Shown here one piece after another: positions 34,111 to 43,700 of a DNA stretch of 64,000 bases. Under the pieces are notes generated by a model. That model saw only the letters and a program-made list of their open reading frames with translations, was not told the origin of the DNA and did no database searches. The stretch is from Amycolatopsis sp. NBRC 101858. GTDB lineage: Bacteria > Actinomycetota > Actinomycetes > Mycobacteriales > Pseudonocardiaceae. The stretch's first letter is position 1, and each line of letters begins with the position of its first letter. The position numbers and the translations under genes were made by a program. The DNA lies in contig NZ_BSTD01000001.1 of assembly GCF_030269325.1 (NCBI RefSeq), forward strand, positions 2,496,681 through 2,560,680. Direction: 5' to 3'.

Positions 34111-35507
34111 CAGTTACCGCCTCCCGTCGTCGGTGCCGTCGAACTCGGCGTCGAGCAGTCCCTCCCCGCTGGCTGGTTCGCCGACGACGGAGCTGTGGAG
34201 CCGGCCGGGGCCGACGGTGTGGACGTCGGCGAGACCGTGGGGGTCGGCGTCGGGGACGGCTGACCGCCCGCCGGCGCGCAGTTGTTCAGGCGCTTGTGCA
34301 GTTGCAGGAAGTCGTCGATGTACTTCCGGGCGTCGTCGAGGCTGTCCTTCTTGACGCCGTTCTGCACCGCCAGCCGCGCGTCTTCCTGGAGCTGGTCGAT
34401 GCGCAGCTTGTCCGTGCACACCTGGTTCGGCGGGCACGAGCCCTGCTCGTACGTGTGCAGGTCGATGCCGAGGATGCTGCCGGGAACGCCGCGGTAGATC
34501 ACGACCTCCTGGTCCGCACCTTCGCCGACATAGTACTGACTCAGGACGAAGTACCGGGTCGCGATGGCGGCCGCGGCGAGCACGATGAGGACCACCAGCG
34601 CCCCGGCGAGCCAGCGGAACCGCTTCCGGCGCTTGGCCTTCGGATCCACGCTCGGCTGCGGCAGCTCGGGCCGCGGCTGCGGCGCCGGCTGCGTGAGTGC
34701 CCTGGCCCGCGCCGCGGGCGAGTCGCCCTGGTGCAGCTCGTCGCTGCCGTCCCCGGCGGCGCCGCCCACGATGGGCGCGTCCTCACCGAAGTCGACGTCG
34801 ACGACGTCGGCGATGATCACCGTGACGTTGTCGGTGCCGCCGCCCTTGAGCGCCAGCTCGATCATCCGGTCCGCGCACTGCTGCGGGTCCGGGATCTGCA
34901 CGGCTTCGGTCAGCGTCTCGTCGCTGACCATGCCGGACAGGCCGTCCGAGCAGATCAGGTACCGGTCGCCGGAGCGGGCTTCGCGCACGGTCAGGCTCGG
35001 CTCGACCTCGTGCCCGGTGAGGGCCTTCAGCAGCAGTGACCGCTGCGGGTGCACCGCGGCTTCCTCGGGCGTGATCCGGCCTTGTTCGAGCAGTTCGTTG
35101 ACGAAGCTGTCGTCGCGCGTGATCTGCGCGAACTGACCGCCTCGCAGGAGGTACGCGCGTGAGTCGCCGACGTGCACCAGCCCGAGGCGGGTGCCGGCGA
35201 ACAGGACGGCCGTGAGCGTGGTGCCCATGCCGTCCAGGTCCGGGTCCTGCGAGACGAGTTCGGCGATCGCGGCGTTGCCGTTCGCCACCGCCTCTCGCAG
35301 CTGGGCGAGCAGGTCGTCGCGGGGTTCGTCGTCGTCGAGCGGCGCGAGCGAGGCGATGACGACCTTGCTGGCCACCTCACCCGCCGCGTGGCCACCCATA
35401 CCGTCGGCGAGCGCGAGCAGGCGAGGGCCGGCGTACACGGAGTCCTGGTTGCTCGAACGCACCAGGCCCCGGTCGCTGCGGGCTGCGTAGCGGAGGACGA
35501 GAGTCAT
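34110..35507 (-). CDS. pstP: PP2C-type Ser/Thr phosphatase PstP
   Basis: A 465-residue membrane phosphatase. The catalytic domain (about 1-240) begins MTLVLRYAARSDRGLVRSSNQDSVYAGPRLLALADGMGGHAAGE, with the metal-binding Asp residues in NQDS and ADGMGG, and later VHVGDSRAYLLR, CSDGLSG and GGTDNVTVI. A linker, a membrane helix (about 298-320) and an extracellular domain follow. The outer tail is Pro/Ser/Thr rich. It dephosphorylates PknA and PknB and their substrates. The start overlaps the fhaB stop by four bases. Confidence 0.96.
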   Translation of the reverse strand: MTLVLRYAARSDRGLVRSSNQDSVYAGPRLLALADGMGGHAAGEVASKVVIASLAPLDDDEPRDDLLAQLREAVANGNAAIAELVSQDPDLDGMGTTLTAVLFAGTRLGLVHVGDSRAYLLRGGQFAQITRDDSFVNELLEQGRITPEEAAVHPQRSLLLKALTGHEVEPSLTVREARSGDRYLICSDGLSGMVSDETLTEAVQIPDPQQCADRMIELALKGGGTDNVTVIIADVVDVDFGEDAPIVGGAAGDGSDELHQGDSPAARARALTQPAPQPRPELPQPSVDPKAKRRKRFRWLAGALVVLIVLAAAAIATRYFVLSQYYVGEGADQEVVIYRGVPGSILGIDLHTYEQGSCPPNQVCTDKLRIDQLQEDARLAVQNGVKKDSLDDARKYIDDFLQLHKRLNNCAPAGGQPSPTPTPTVSPTSTPSAPAGSTAPSSANQPAGRDCSTPSSTAPTTGGGN

Positions 35508-35965
35508 GGGCGAAGCTCGATCACCGTCTTGCCGATCCGGATGGGGACTCCGAGCGGGACCCGGAGGGGTGCAGTGACCTTAGCCCGGTCCAGATACGTC
35601 CCGTTCGTCGAGCCCAGATCTTCCACGTACCAGTCCTCACCGCGCTGGGCGATCCGGGCGTGCCGGGTCGACGCGTAGTCGTCGTCGAGCACCAGCGTGG
35701 AGTCGTCGGCACGGCCGATCAGGATCGGCCGTCCGTCGAGCGCGATGCGGGTTCCGGCCAGCGCACCGTGGGTCACCAGCAGCTGCTGCGGCGACTTGCT
35801 GTTGCGCGGCTTCTTCTCTTTCTTGCGTCCGAAGGTCGGCACCTGGACGCGCATACCCGACGCCGCGTAGAGGTCCGAGCGGACGACTCTGAGCGCGGCG
35901 AACACGAAGAGCCAGAGCAGCACGAGGAAGCCCACCCTGGTGAGTTGTACGACCAGCTCTGGCAC
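35504..35965 (-). CDS. fhaB: FHA-domain membrane protein FhaB (FipA)
   Basis: A 153-residue protein with an N-terminal membrane helix (LTRVGFLVLLWLFVFAALRVV), a Lys-rich linker (FGRKKEKKPRNSKS) and a C-terminal FHA domain. It carries the phosphothreonine-binding motifs ILIGRADDS, STRHARI and DLGSTNGTYLD. Mycobacterial FipA/FhaB is a PknA substrate that links FtsZ to FtsQ during division. GTG 35965 is the start. It lies 100 bp downstream of fhaA. Confidence 0.94.
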   Translation of the reverse strand: MPELVVQLTRVGFLVLLWLFVFAALRVVRSDLYAASGMRVQVPTFGRKKEKKPRNSKSPQQLLVTHGALAGTRIALDGRPILIGRADDSTLVLDDDYASTRHARIAQRGEDWYVEDLGSTNGTYLDRAKVTAPLRVPLGVPIRIGKTVIELRP

Positions 35966-36065
35966 TTGGTGTGTCCGCTCCCGACTCGTCCGTGCAGCCG
36001 CGACGCGGGTACGCCGCGGTCCCCCCGCACGTCAATTCTGCGGGAACAGTATTCCGTGCCCCCAG

Positions 36066-37301
36066 TCAGCCCTGTGTACGGAACACGAGGGACGAGTGCC
36101 CCACCCGGATGACGTCGCCATCCGCGAGCTGCCAGGTCTGGACCGGAGTGCCGTTCACGGTCGTGCCGTTGGTCGAACCGATGTCGGCGAGCGTCGCGCT
36201 CTGGCCGTCCCAGGTGATCTCCAGGTGCCGGCGCGAGACGCCGGTGTCCGGGAGGCGGAAGTCCGCGTCCTGGCCGCGGCCGACGACGTTCCCGCCCTGC
36301 TTGAGCGAGTACGTCCGGTTCGAGCCGTCGTCGAGCTGCAGGCTCGCCGCGAGCTGGCGACCGGCCGCGGGCGGGGCGTACCCACCCTGCTGCTGGGCGT
36401 ACGGGTCGCCACCGGCCGGCTGGCCGTACGCCTGCTGCCCGTACTGGTCGTAGCCGCCCTGCTGCTGGCCGCCGTACTGGTCGTAGCCGGGCTGCTGCTG
36501 GCCGGCGTACTGGTCGTACCCGCCCTGCTGGTAGCCGCCCTGGTCGTAGCCGCCCTGCTGGGGCTGGGCGTAGCCACCCTGGTCGTAGGCGGGCTGCTGG
36601 CCCTGGCCGTAACCCTGGTCGTAGCCGCCCTGCTGGGGCTGGCCGTAGCCGCCCTGTTCGTAGCCACCCTGCTGGTAGCCACCCTGCTGGTCGTAGCCAC
36701 CGCCCTGGGGCTGGCCGTAGCCACCTTGTTCGTAGCCACCCTGCTGCTGGCCGTAACCCTGGTCGTACCCGGGCTGCTGGCCACCCTGCTGTCCGTAGCC
36801 GTACTGGCCCTGCTGGCCGTACGGGTCACCCTGGTCGTATTGGCCGTAGCCGGGGGGCTGGCTCATTGCTGGGTCTCCTGCGTTGCTGGGTCGTGCCGAC
36901 CGCGGTGAACCGGCGCCTGAGGGGCGGGCGTCGGGATCGACGGACGAACGGGTCTTGAACTGTCCAGTATGCAGCGCCTCGTTGCGCTCGAGTGATACGA
37001 CGACGTCACCATAGGTGTCCAGGCCCTCGGCGGCGAGGTGTTCCGCCACCGCCTTGGCCAGCACCTGGGTGACCCGTTGCTCGTCACCGGCCATGCGCTC
37101 GTGGTCAGCTGCCCCCAGGGACACGATGTAGTGATTGGGGGCGAGCTGCCGACCGCCTGCCAGCTCACGAACGTTCTCCTCACTCTCCCGTTCCAGGGCG
37201 ATCGCCACTTCCTGCGTGACGACGTTGCCACCGAACATGCGCGCGAAAGTGTTCCCCACCAGGTTCTCGAGGCGTCTGTCAAAACGCTCGACGCGGCTCA
37301 C
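36066..37301 (-). CDS. fhaA: FHA-domain protein FhaA with Gln/Gly/Tyr-rich linker
   Basis: The start is GTG 37301, nine bases after AGGAGG; it gives [25 protein letters not shown], the conserved FhaA/DUF3662 N-terminus. The 411-residue protein has this N-terminal domain (1-120), a linker of about 160 residues made of [14 protein letters not shown] repeats, and a C-terminal FHA domain ([28 protein letters not shown]). FhaA is phosphorylated by PknB, binds phosphorylated MviN and helps regulate cell-wall synthesis. The linker is low-complexity and likely disordered. It is the first gene of the growth-control operon. Confidence 0.95.
   Translation of the reverse strand: MSRVERFDRRLENLVGNTFARMFGGNVVTQEVAIALERESEENVRELAGGRQLAPNHYIVSLGAADHERMAGDEQRVTQVLAKAVAEHLAAEGLDTYGDVVVSLERNEALHTGQFKTRSSVDPDARPSGAGSPRSARPSNAGDPAMSQPPGYGQYDQGDPYGQQGQYGYGQQGGQQPGYDQGYGQQQGGYEQGGYGQPQGGGYDQQGGYQQGGYEQGGYGQPQQGGYDQGYGQGQQPAYDQGGYAQPQQGGYDQGGYQQGGYDQYAGQQQPGYDQYGGQQQGGYDQYGQQAYGQPAGGDPYAQQQGGYAPPAAGRQLAASLQLDDGSNRTYSLKQGGNVVGRGQDADFRLPDTGVSRRHLEITWDGQSATLADIGSTNGTTVNGTPVQTWQLADGDVIRVGHSSLVFRTQG
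36400..36850 (-). repeat. Coding minisatellite encoding GYGQ-type repeats
   Basis: About 450 bp inside fhaA consist of imperfect units of the kind TAGCCGCCCTGCTGG/TAGCCACCCTG (minus-strand [15 protein letters not shown]). Unit length varies and the copies are degenerate, consistent with slippage-driven expansion. The tract encodes the disordered linker of FhaA. Confidence 0.85.
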
Positions 37302-37432
37302 CGGGGAAAACCTCCTCACACGTGTGCTTCCGCTATCGATCCTATCCGGGTGAGCCAGCCCGGACACGGCCCCCGGTGAAACCCGTTCAAACGACCTGCT
37401 AGTCTTCTCCTCGCTGTCGCAGAGAAGCACTC

Positions 37433-37515
37433 GGGCGAGTGGCGGAATGGCAGACGCGCACGGTTCAGGTCCGTGTGTCCGAAAGGACGTGAGGGTTCAA
37501 CTCCCTCCTCGCCCA
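37433..37515 (+). tRNA. tRNA-Leu (CAG anticodon)
   Basis: An 83-nt class II tRNA. Acceptor GGGCGAG / CTCGCCC with discriminator A, D arm TGGCGGAATGGCAGACGC, anticodon stem-loop CACGG-TTCAGGT-CCGTG giving CAG, a variable arm TGTCCGAAAGGACG and T arm GAGGGTTCAACTCCCTC. It marks the end of the fha-pkn cluster, as in mycobacteria. TAGTCT at 37400-37405 may be its -10. Confidence 0.97.
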
Positions 37516-37520
37516 CACCG

Positions 37521-37553
37521 AAAGGGCCCCGGCTGGTTGCCGGGGCCCTTTTT
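37521..37553 (+). terminator. Terminator after tRNA-Leu
   Basis: AAAGGGCCCCGG (37521-37532) pairs with CCGGGGCCCTTT (37540-37551), followed by further T residues: a strong intrinsic terminator. Confidence 0.9.
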
Positions 37554-37650
37554 CGTGTACGTCGACCAGGCGGAACTTCTTCTGCTCAGGTGGGGAATAT
37601 CACCCGTTTGGCTCTGCGTGGTGTTCGCTCACGGCGGAGTTCGAGGTGTA

Positions 37651-38391
37651 TCAAGCCGTCGTTTTGGCGATCCAGGCCGCCAGGATGTCGGCGCGGCTGG
37701 TCGTTTCGATGCCCGCGTGGGGGCAGCCCGGGCCCGTCGCCTCCAGGGCCACGAGTTCGGTCCCCGTGAAGTAGGGGGCTCCTGAGTCGTACGTGCACGC
37801 GCTCGTCGTGATCTCGGGAGCCGCGCCGCGGACGCCCAGGGTCGCCGGCTCCACCTTGGCCACCGCCACCGTGCCCTGCTGCATGCGGGAGGCCGGCTTG
37901 GGGTCGGTGCCCGTCAGGCTGCCCCAGCCCGCCAGGGTCAGCTGCTGCCCGACCTTCGGCACCGCGCGGTTCACCTTGAGGGGCTGGACCGTCGTCACCG
38001 CGGTGTCGAGCTTGATCAGCGCCACGTCGTTCTCTTTGGCCTGGACCACCTCGGTCACCTTGCGGGCGACGCCGGACTCCGTCGCCTCGTCGACCAGGCC
38101 CAGGGTCGCCGTCGTCGGGTACGGGACCTTGCCCGAGACGCGGTTGCGGTTCGCGTCGTGGAAGCAGTGGCCCGTGGTCAGGACCCAGGCGGGCGCGATC
38201 AGGGCGCCGGTGCAGTAGCTGCTGTAGGTCGAGCCGTCCGGGCGCGGGATCTTCGTCATCGCGAGCTTCGCGACGAACCCGAACTGGCCCGGCGGAACGT
38301 CCGAGCCGTGGGCGACCCCTGGCGCGGCCAAGGCGGCAGGGGTGGCGGTGATGGTCAGGACAGCAGCGGCGAGCAGAGCGCGCAGGCGCAT
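37651..38391 (-). CDS. Secreted trypsin-like (S1) serine protease, tandem copy 1
   Basis: A 246-residue exported protease. The signal peptide MRLRALLAAAVLTITATPAALA leads straight to GVAHGSDVP, the counterpart of the mature IVGG end. The catalytic His is in TTGHCF, the Asp in ENDVALIKLD, and the Ser in YDSGAPYF rather than the usual GDSGGP. The residue six before the Ser is Ser, suggesting chymotrypsin-like rather than trypsin-like preference. It is about 50-60% alike by eye to the two following genes but is the most diverged. Each copy seems to have its own transcript. Confidence 0.9.
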   Translation of the reverse strand: MRLRALLAAAVLTITATPAALAAPGVAHGSDVPPGQFGFVAKLAMTKIPRPDGSTYSSYCTGALIAPAWVLTTGHCFHDANRNRVSGKVPYPTTATLGLVDEATESGVARKVTEVVQAKENDVALIKLDTAVTTVQPLKVNRAVPKVGQQLTLAGWGSLTGTDPKPASRMQQGTVAVAKVEPATLGVRGAAPEITTSACTYDSGAPYFTGTELVALEATGPGCPHAGIETTSRADILAAWIAKTTA

Positions 38392-38506
38392 TCTTCCCCT
38401 TCGTCGAGTCGATGATCGACGTTCGACGTTAGGGCCGGGGCGCGCCCCGCGGAATTCCCTGGCCGGGCGTCACCCGATGGCCCACCGGGTGACGCCCGGA
38501 AGGAGG

Positions 38507-39259
38507 TCAGCCGGTGTGCGAAGCGATCCAGTCCGCGACGACGTCCACGCGGGAAGTGGTCTCGAGCTGGTTGTGCGGGCAGTCGGGCCCGGTCGACTCC
38601 ACGGACACGAGCTGCCCACCCGAGCCGCCCGCGACGAAGTAGGGCGCGCCGGAGTCGTACACGCAGGCGCTGGTGGTCGACGTCGGGGCGACACCCTGGA
38701 CCCCGACCGTCGAGGCGGCGACCTGGCCGACCTTCACGGTCCCCTGCTGCAGCTTCGTCGAGGGCGTGGGGTTGGTGGCGGTGAGACTGCCCCAGCCGGC
38801 GAGGGTCAGCAGCTGCCCGACCGAAGGCGTGACCCGGTTGACGGTCAGCGGGGTGATACCGGTGACGTCCGCGTCGAGCGTCGCGATCGCGATGTCGTTG
38901 GCGGCCGCCTGGTAGACCGTGACGACGTTGCGCGTCACGCCCGGCGTGCTCTGGTTGACGGTGCCGAGCAGCACCGCCGTCGGGTACGGCACCGGCCCGG
39001 AGACGCGGTTGCGGTTGGCGTCGTGGAAGCAGTGGCCCGCGGTGATGATCCACTTCGCCGCGATCAGCGCGCCGGAGCACGCGCTGTTGTACTTCGTGCC
39101 GTCGGGCTTCGGGATGTTCGTCATCGTCAGCTTGGCGGCGAAGCCGAACGTCCCCGCCGGGACGTCGGAGCCGTTGGCGACGGCCGCCGCCGGTCCCGCG
39201 GTGGCGAGACCGGCGGCCAGCGTCAAAAGGACAGCAGAGAACACAGCGCGAACGCGCAT
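38507..39259 (-). CDS. Secreted trypsin-like (S1) serine protease, tandem copy 2
   Basis: A 250-residue protease from ATG 39259. The signal peptide (MRVRAVFSAVLLTLAAGLAT... AAA) runs into VANGSDVPAGTFGFAAKL. The triad is His in TAGHCF, Asp in NDIAIATLD and Ser in YDSGAPYF. The C-terminus SRVDVVADWIASHTG nearly matches copy 3. No propeptide separates the signal from the mature start, so it may be active upon secretion. The long open frame upstream of 39259 lies within the neighbouring gene's DNA and is not coding. Confidence 0.92.
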   Translation of the reverse strand: MRVRAVFSAVLLTLAAGLATAGPAAAVANGSDVPAGTFGFAAKLTMTNIPKPDGTKYNSACSGALIAAKWIITAGHCFHDANRNRVSGPVPYPTAVLLGTVNQSTPGVTRNVVTVYQAAANDIAIATLDADVTGITPLTVNRVTPSVGQLLTLAGWGSLTATNPTPSTKLQQGTVKVGQVAASTVGVQGVAPTSTTSACVYDSGAPYFVAGGSGGQLVSVESTGPDCPHNQLETTSRVDVVADWIASHTG

Positions 39260-39348
39260 CGGTGGATCCCCCTTGTCACGCACCGGCGGTCGAAGGCCGG
39301 TGATCACTTTCGAGGGTAGTGACGCCGAGGCGCGGGAAAAGCGTCCGT

Positions 39349-40101
39349 TCAGCCCAAGTGCGAAGCGATCCAGTCCGCCACGACGTCCACGCGGGCCGTC
39401 GTCTCGGCCTGGTCGTGGGGGCAGTCCGGCCCGTCGCTCTCGACCGAAACGATCCGGCCGCCCTTGCCCGACGGGACGAAGTACGGCGCGCCCGAGTCGT
39501 ACGTGCACGCGCTCGTCGTGGACGTCGGGGCGAAGCCCTTCACTCCCACGTACTGCGGGTCGACCGTCGCGACCTTCAGCTGGCCCTGCTGCAGCTTCGT
39601 GCCCGGCGTCGGGTCGACCGAGGTGAGGGCGCCCCAGCCGGCGAGCGTGACCTTCTGGTCGATCGACGGCGTGCGGCGGTTGAGCGACAGCGGCTCGATG
39701 CCGAAGACCGGCTTGTCGAGCTCCGCGATCGCGATGTCGTTGCTCGGCGACTGGTACACCGTCACGACGTTGCGGGTGACGCCCGGCTTGTCCACGGTCG
39801 TCGTGCCCAGCAGGACCGACGTCGGGTACGGCACCGGGCCGGACACCGGGTTGCGGGCCGCGTCGTGGAAGCAGTGGCCGGCCGTGATGATCCACTTCTT
39901 GGCGATCAGGGAACCCGAACAGGCGCTGTTGTACTTGGTGCCGTCGGTCCGCGGGATGTCCGTCATGGTCAGCTTCGCGGCGAACTTGAACGTCCCCTGC
40001 GGGACGTCGGAGCCGTTGGCCACGGCCGAAGCCGGTGCCGCGGTGACCACCGCCGCGGCGAGCGCGAAGAGTGTTGCGGAGAGCAAAGCGCGAGTGCGCA
40101 T
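39349..40101 (-). CDS. Secreted trypsin-like (S1) serine protease, tandem copy 3
   Basis: A 250-residue close paralogue of copy 2. Signal peptide MRTRALLSATLFALAAAVVTA, mature start VANGSDVPQGTFKFAAKL, His in TAGHCF, Asp in NDIAIAELD, Ser in YDSGAPYF. Conserved Cys residues (SACSGSLI, AGHCF, SACTYDSG, PDCPH) would form the usual S1 disulphides. The three genes point the same way and are separated by about 90-115 bp, consistent with tandem duplication. Confidence 0.92.
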   Translation of the reverse strand: MRTRALLSATLFALAAAVVTAAPASAVANGSDVPQGTFKFAAKLTMTDIPRTDGTKYNSACSGSLIAKKWIITAGHCFHDAARNPVSGPVPYPTSVLLGTTTVDKPGVTRNVVTVYQSPSNDIAIAELDKPVFGIEPLSLNRRTPSIDQKVTLAGWGALTSVDPTPGTKLQQGQLKVATVDPQYVGVKGFAPTSTTSACTYDSGAPYFVPSGKGGRIVSVESDGPDCPHDQAETTARVDVVADWIASHLG

Positions 40102-40171
40102 GGGAAAAACCCCCGGATCAGGGCCGGCCTCGGGGGCCGGCGATGGGGGCGAGGGTAGCGAAGAACGCGAA

Positions 40172-40199
40172 GGCGGTGGCGGGAATCCCCGCCACCGCC
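40172..40199. terminator. Hairpin after the FKBP gene
   Basis: GGCGGTGGCGGG (40172-40183) pairs exactly with CCCGCCACCGCC (40188-40199) around a 4-base loop, just after the FKBP stop on the minus strand. No clear T run follows, so terminator strength is uncertain. Confidence 0.6.
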
Positions 40200-40205
40200 G
40201 GAAAG

Positions 40206-40580
40206 TCAGTTAACGCCGACCAGGTCGACGACGAAGATGAGGGTCTCGCCCGGCTTGATGACGCCGCCCGCGCCGCGGTCGCCGTAGCCCAGGTGCGGCG
40301 GGATGACGAGCTTGCGCCGGCCGCCGATCTTCATCCCGGCGACACCCTGGTCCCAGCCGGAGATGACCTGGCCGGCACCGAGGCCGAAGCGCAGCGGCTC
40401 GCCGCGGTTCCAGGACGCGTCGAACTCCTCGCCGGTCGAGTGCGAGACGCCGACGTAGTGCACGGTGACGGCCTTGCCGGGCGTGGCCTCCGCGCCGTCA
40501 CCGACCGTGATGTCGGTGATCTCGAGGTCGGCCGGAGGGTTGCCCTCGGGGCGGTCGATCTGGGGCTTTTCCAAGGTCAT
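40206..40580 (-). CDS. FKBP-type peptidyl-prolyl cis-trans isomerase
   Basis: A 124-residue single FKBP domain starting at ATG 40580 (MTLEKPQIDRPEGNPPADLEI). Family motifs are VHYVGVSHSTGEEFDASW, GQVISGWDQGVAGMKIGGRRKLVIPPHLGYG and IPPHLGYGDRGAGG...GETLIFVVDLVGV. It catalyses X-Pro isomerisation and assists folding. There is no signal peptide, so it is cytoplasmic. It is divergent from the acylase gene, with 139 bp between starts. Confidence 0.94.
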   Translation of the reverse strand: MTLEKPQIDRPEGNPPADLEITDITVGDGAEATPGKAVTVHYVGVSHSTGEEFDASWNRGEPLRFGLGAGQVISGWDQGVAGMKIGGRRKLVIPPHLGYGDRGAGGVIKPGETLIFVVDLVGVN

Positions 40581-40654
40581 GGCACTCACCGTACCCACGC
40601 GCGCGAGGCTGCGCCGAACGGACTACGTCCAAGGGCTGAAAAACGCGAAAAGTC

Positions 40655-40683
40655 TTCACACTTCGGCTACTGCTCGGTAGCGT
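40655..40683 (+). promoter_or_regulatory. Predicted promoter of the acylase gene
   Basis: TTCACA (40655-40660) and TAGCGT (40678-40683) are 17 bp apart, ending 36 bp before the ATG. Five of six bases fit TTGACA, and the -10 fits TANNNT. Prediction by eye. Confidence 0.5.
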
Positions 40684-40719
40684 GCGCTTCGTCACTCTTC
40701 TGACTGAGGGGAGCCCGGC

Positions 40720-43700
40720 ATGCGACGTGGCATCCGCGCCCTGACCTTGACGGCTTTGGGGGCCCTCGTGGCCGGTCTCACCCAAGTCGCCGTCACCGCT
40801 CCGGCCGCACAGGCGGCCGCGTCGCCCGACGACTACTGCGGCGGGCAGTGCAGCGACATCCTGCCGCCCGGCGAACAGGGCAGCGCCACCCTCGCCGAAA
40901 TCCTGGCGCACAAGGTGCTCGGCACCCGGCCCGACCACGCGGCCGACCAGATCGGCAAGTACGCGTCCCTGGCGGGCGGGTACAAGACGCTGACCACAGG
41001 CACGATCAACCAGTACTTCAACGACTCTTCGTTCGGCGTGGCGGCCGACCAGGTCGCGAGCACGACGAAGCCGCGGTCGGACGTCACGATCGTGCGGGAC
41101 AAGGCACTCGGCGTCCCGCACATCACCGGGACCACCCGCAGCGGCACGGAGTTCGGTGCCGGGTACGCGGCGGCGCAGGACCGGCTGTGGCTGATGGACG
41201 TGCTGCGCCACGCCGCCCGCGGCCAGGTGACGCCGTTCGCCGGTGGCGCCGAGGCCAACCGCGAGCTCGAGCAGCAGTTCTTCGCGAACGCGCCGTACAC
41301 CGAGGCTGAGCTGCAGCAGCAGATCGACCGCGTCGCGAGCAGCGGCCCGCGGGGCGCGCAGGGCCTCGCCGACGCGCAGGCCTACGTCGACGGCATCAAC
41401 AAGTACATCAACGACTCCCACAGTGGCCGGTACTTCCCGGGCGAGTACGTGCTGACCGGGCACGTCGACGCGATCACCAACGCCGGCACGATCGACCCGT
41501 TCAAGCTGACCGACCTGGTCGCGCTGGCCTCGCTGGTCGGCGCCGAGTTCGGCGCGGGCGGCGGTGGTGAGGTGCAGAACGCCGTCGCGAAGCTCGCGAT
41601 GCAGGAGAAGTACGGCGTCGTGCAGGGCGAGAAGGTGTGGCAGAGCCTGCGCGCGGAGGACGACCCCGAAGCCGTCAAGACGCTGCACGACGGCCAGACC
41701 TTCCCGTACGGCAAGACGCCGGCCAACGCGGTCGGGCAGGCCCTGCCGGACAAGGGTTCGGTGACCGGGCAGCAGCTGGTGTTCGACAAGACCGGCTCGG
41801 CTGCCACCGCGACGCCGTCCACTGTGGACGTCCCCGCGCCCGCCGAGCAGGAGCCCGCCCGCGGGATGTTCGACAACGGCGTGCTGCCGGGCAACATGCT
41901 GAGCGAGAAGCACGGCATGTCGAACGCGCTGCTCGTCTCCGGCGCGAAGACCGCCAGCGGCCACCCGGTCGCGGTGTTCGGCCCGCAGACCGGTTACTTC
42001 GCGCCGCAGCTGCTGCTGTTGCAGGAGCTGCAGGGCCCGGGCATCAGCTCGCGTGGCGCGGCCTTCGCCGGCCTGAGCATGTACACGCTCCTCGGCCGCG
42101 GCCAGGACTACTCGTGGAGCGCGACGACGTCGGCGCAGGACATCATCGACACCTACGCGCTGCAGCTGTGCGACCCGAGCGGCAAGGCGCCGACGAAGGA
42201 CTCGAACTACTACACCTGGCAAGGCCAGTGCATCGCGATGGACACCGTCGAGGTCAAGAACGCCTGGAAGCCGACCGTGGCCGACGGGACCGCGGCGGGT
42301 TCGTACACGTTGCGCAGCTACCGGACGAAGTACGGGCCGGTGCAGAGCCGGGCGACCGTCGGCGGCAAGCCGGTGGCGTACGCGGCCCTGCGCTCGTCCT
42401 ACTTCCACGAGGTCGACTCGCTGATCGGCTTCCAGGAGCTGAACGACCCGGGCTTCGTCAAGTCCGCGGCCGACTTCCAGAAGGCCGCGGCCGACATCAA
42501 CTACACGTTCAACTGGTTCTACGCCGACTCCAAGGACATCGCCTACTTCAACTCCGGCAGCAACCCCTCGCGGCAGTCCAATGTGGACCCGAACCTGCCG
42601 GTGTGGGGCGACCAGGGCCACGACTGGAACGGCTGGAACCCGGCCGGCAACGTCGCGACGTACACGCCGGCGGCGCAGCACCCGCAGTCGATCAACCAGG
42701 ACTACTACGTCAGCTGGAACAACGCGCAGGCTGACGGCTACGCGGCGGCGGGCGCGGACAAGTCGGCCGTGCACCGCGTCGACCTGCTCGACTCGCGCGT
42801 GAAGAAGCTGATCTCCAGCGGCACCAAGGTCACCCGGGTCAACCTGACCCAGGCGATGGAGGACGCCGCGCTGGCCGACCTGCGGGCCGAGCGGGTCCTG
42901 CCGCTGCTGCTGCAGGTGCTCGACAAGACGCCGACCACCGGCGCGGCCGCGGACGCCGAGGCGAAGCTCAAGACGTGGCTTTCGAACGGCCAGCAGCGCA
43001 AGGAGACTTCGCCGGGCAGCAAGGCGTACGCGGACGCCGACGCGATCCGCATCTTCGACGCTTGGTGGCCGCTGCTCGTCCAGGCCGAGTTCAAGCCGGG
43101 CATGGGCGACGACGCCTACAACGCGATGACCGGCGTGCTGGGCATCAACGAAAGCCCGTCCGGGTTCCAGAACGGCAACGGCCAGCACACCGGCCAGCCG
43201 CACAAGGGCTCGTCGTTCCAGTTCGGCTGGTGGGGTTACGTCAGCAAGGACATCCGGCAGGTGCTCGGCCAGCCCGTGGCCGGCCCGCTCGGCCAGACGT
43301 TCTGCGGTGGCGGGAACGTCACGACGTGCCGCCAGGCGCTCGTCGACTCGCTGACCACGGCCGCCGGCCAGGCCGCGAACACCGTCTACCCCGGTGACGC
43401 GTCCTGCTCGGCCGGCGACCAGTGGTGCGCCGACACGATCGTGCACACCGCGCTCGGCGGCATCACGCAGGACAAGATCAGCTGGCAGAACCGCCCGACG
43501 TTCCAGCAGGTCGTCGAGTACACCGCGCACCGCGGGGACAACATCGCGAACCTCGCGCCGGGGAAGACGGTCAGCGCCACGAGTGCCGAGACCGGTTTCT
43601 ACAACTCCCCGGCGTCGAACGCGATCGACGGCAACGCTTCGACCCGCTGGGCCAGCGACTGGAGCGACGACCAGGCGATCACCGTCGACCTCGGTTCGGT

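Noticed and set aside
36400..36850. CRISPR-like repetition in fhaA
   Set aside because: Short degenerate units in frame within a coding linker; not repeat-spacer structure.
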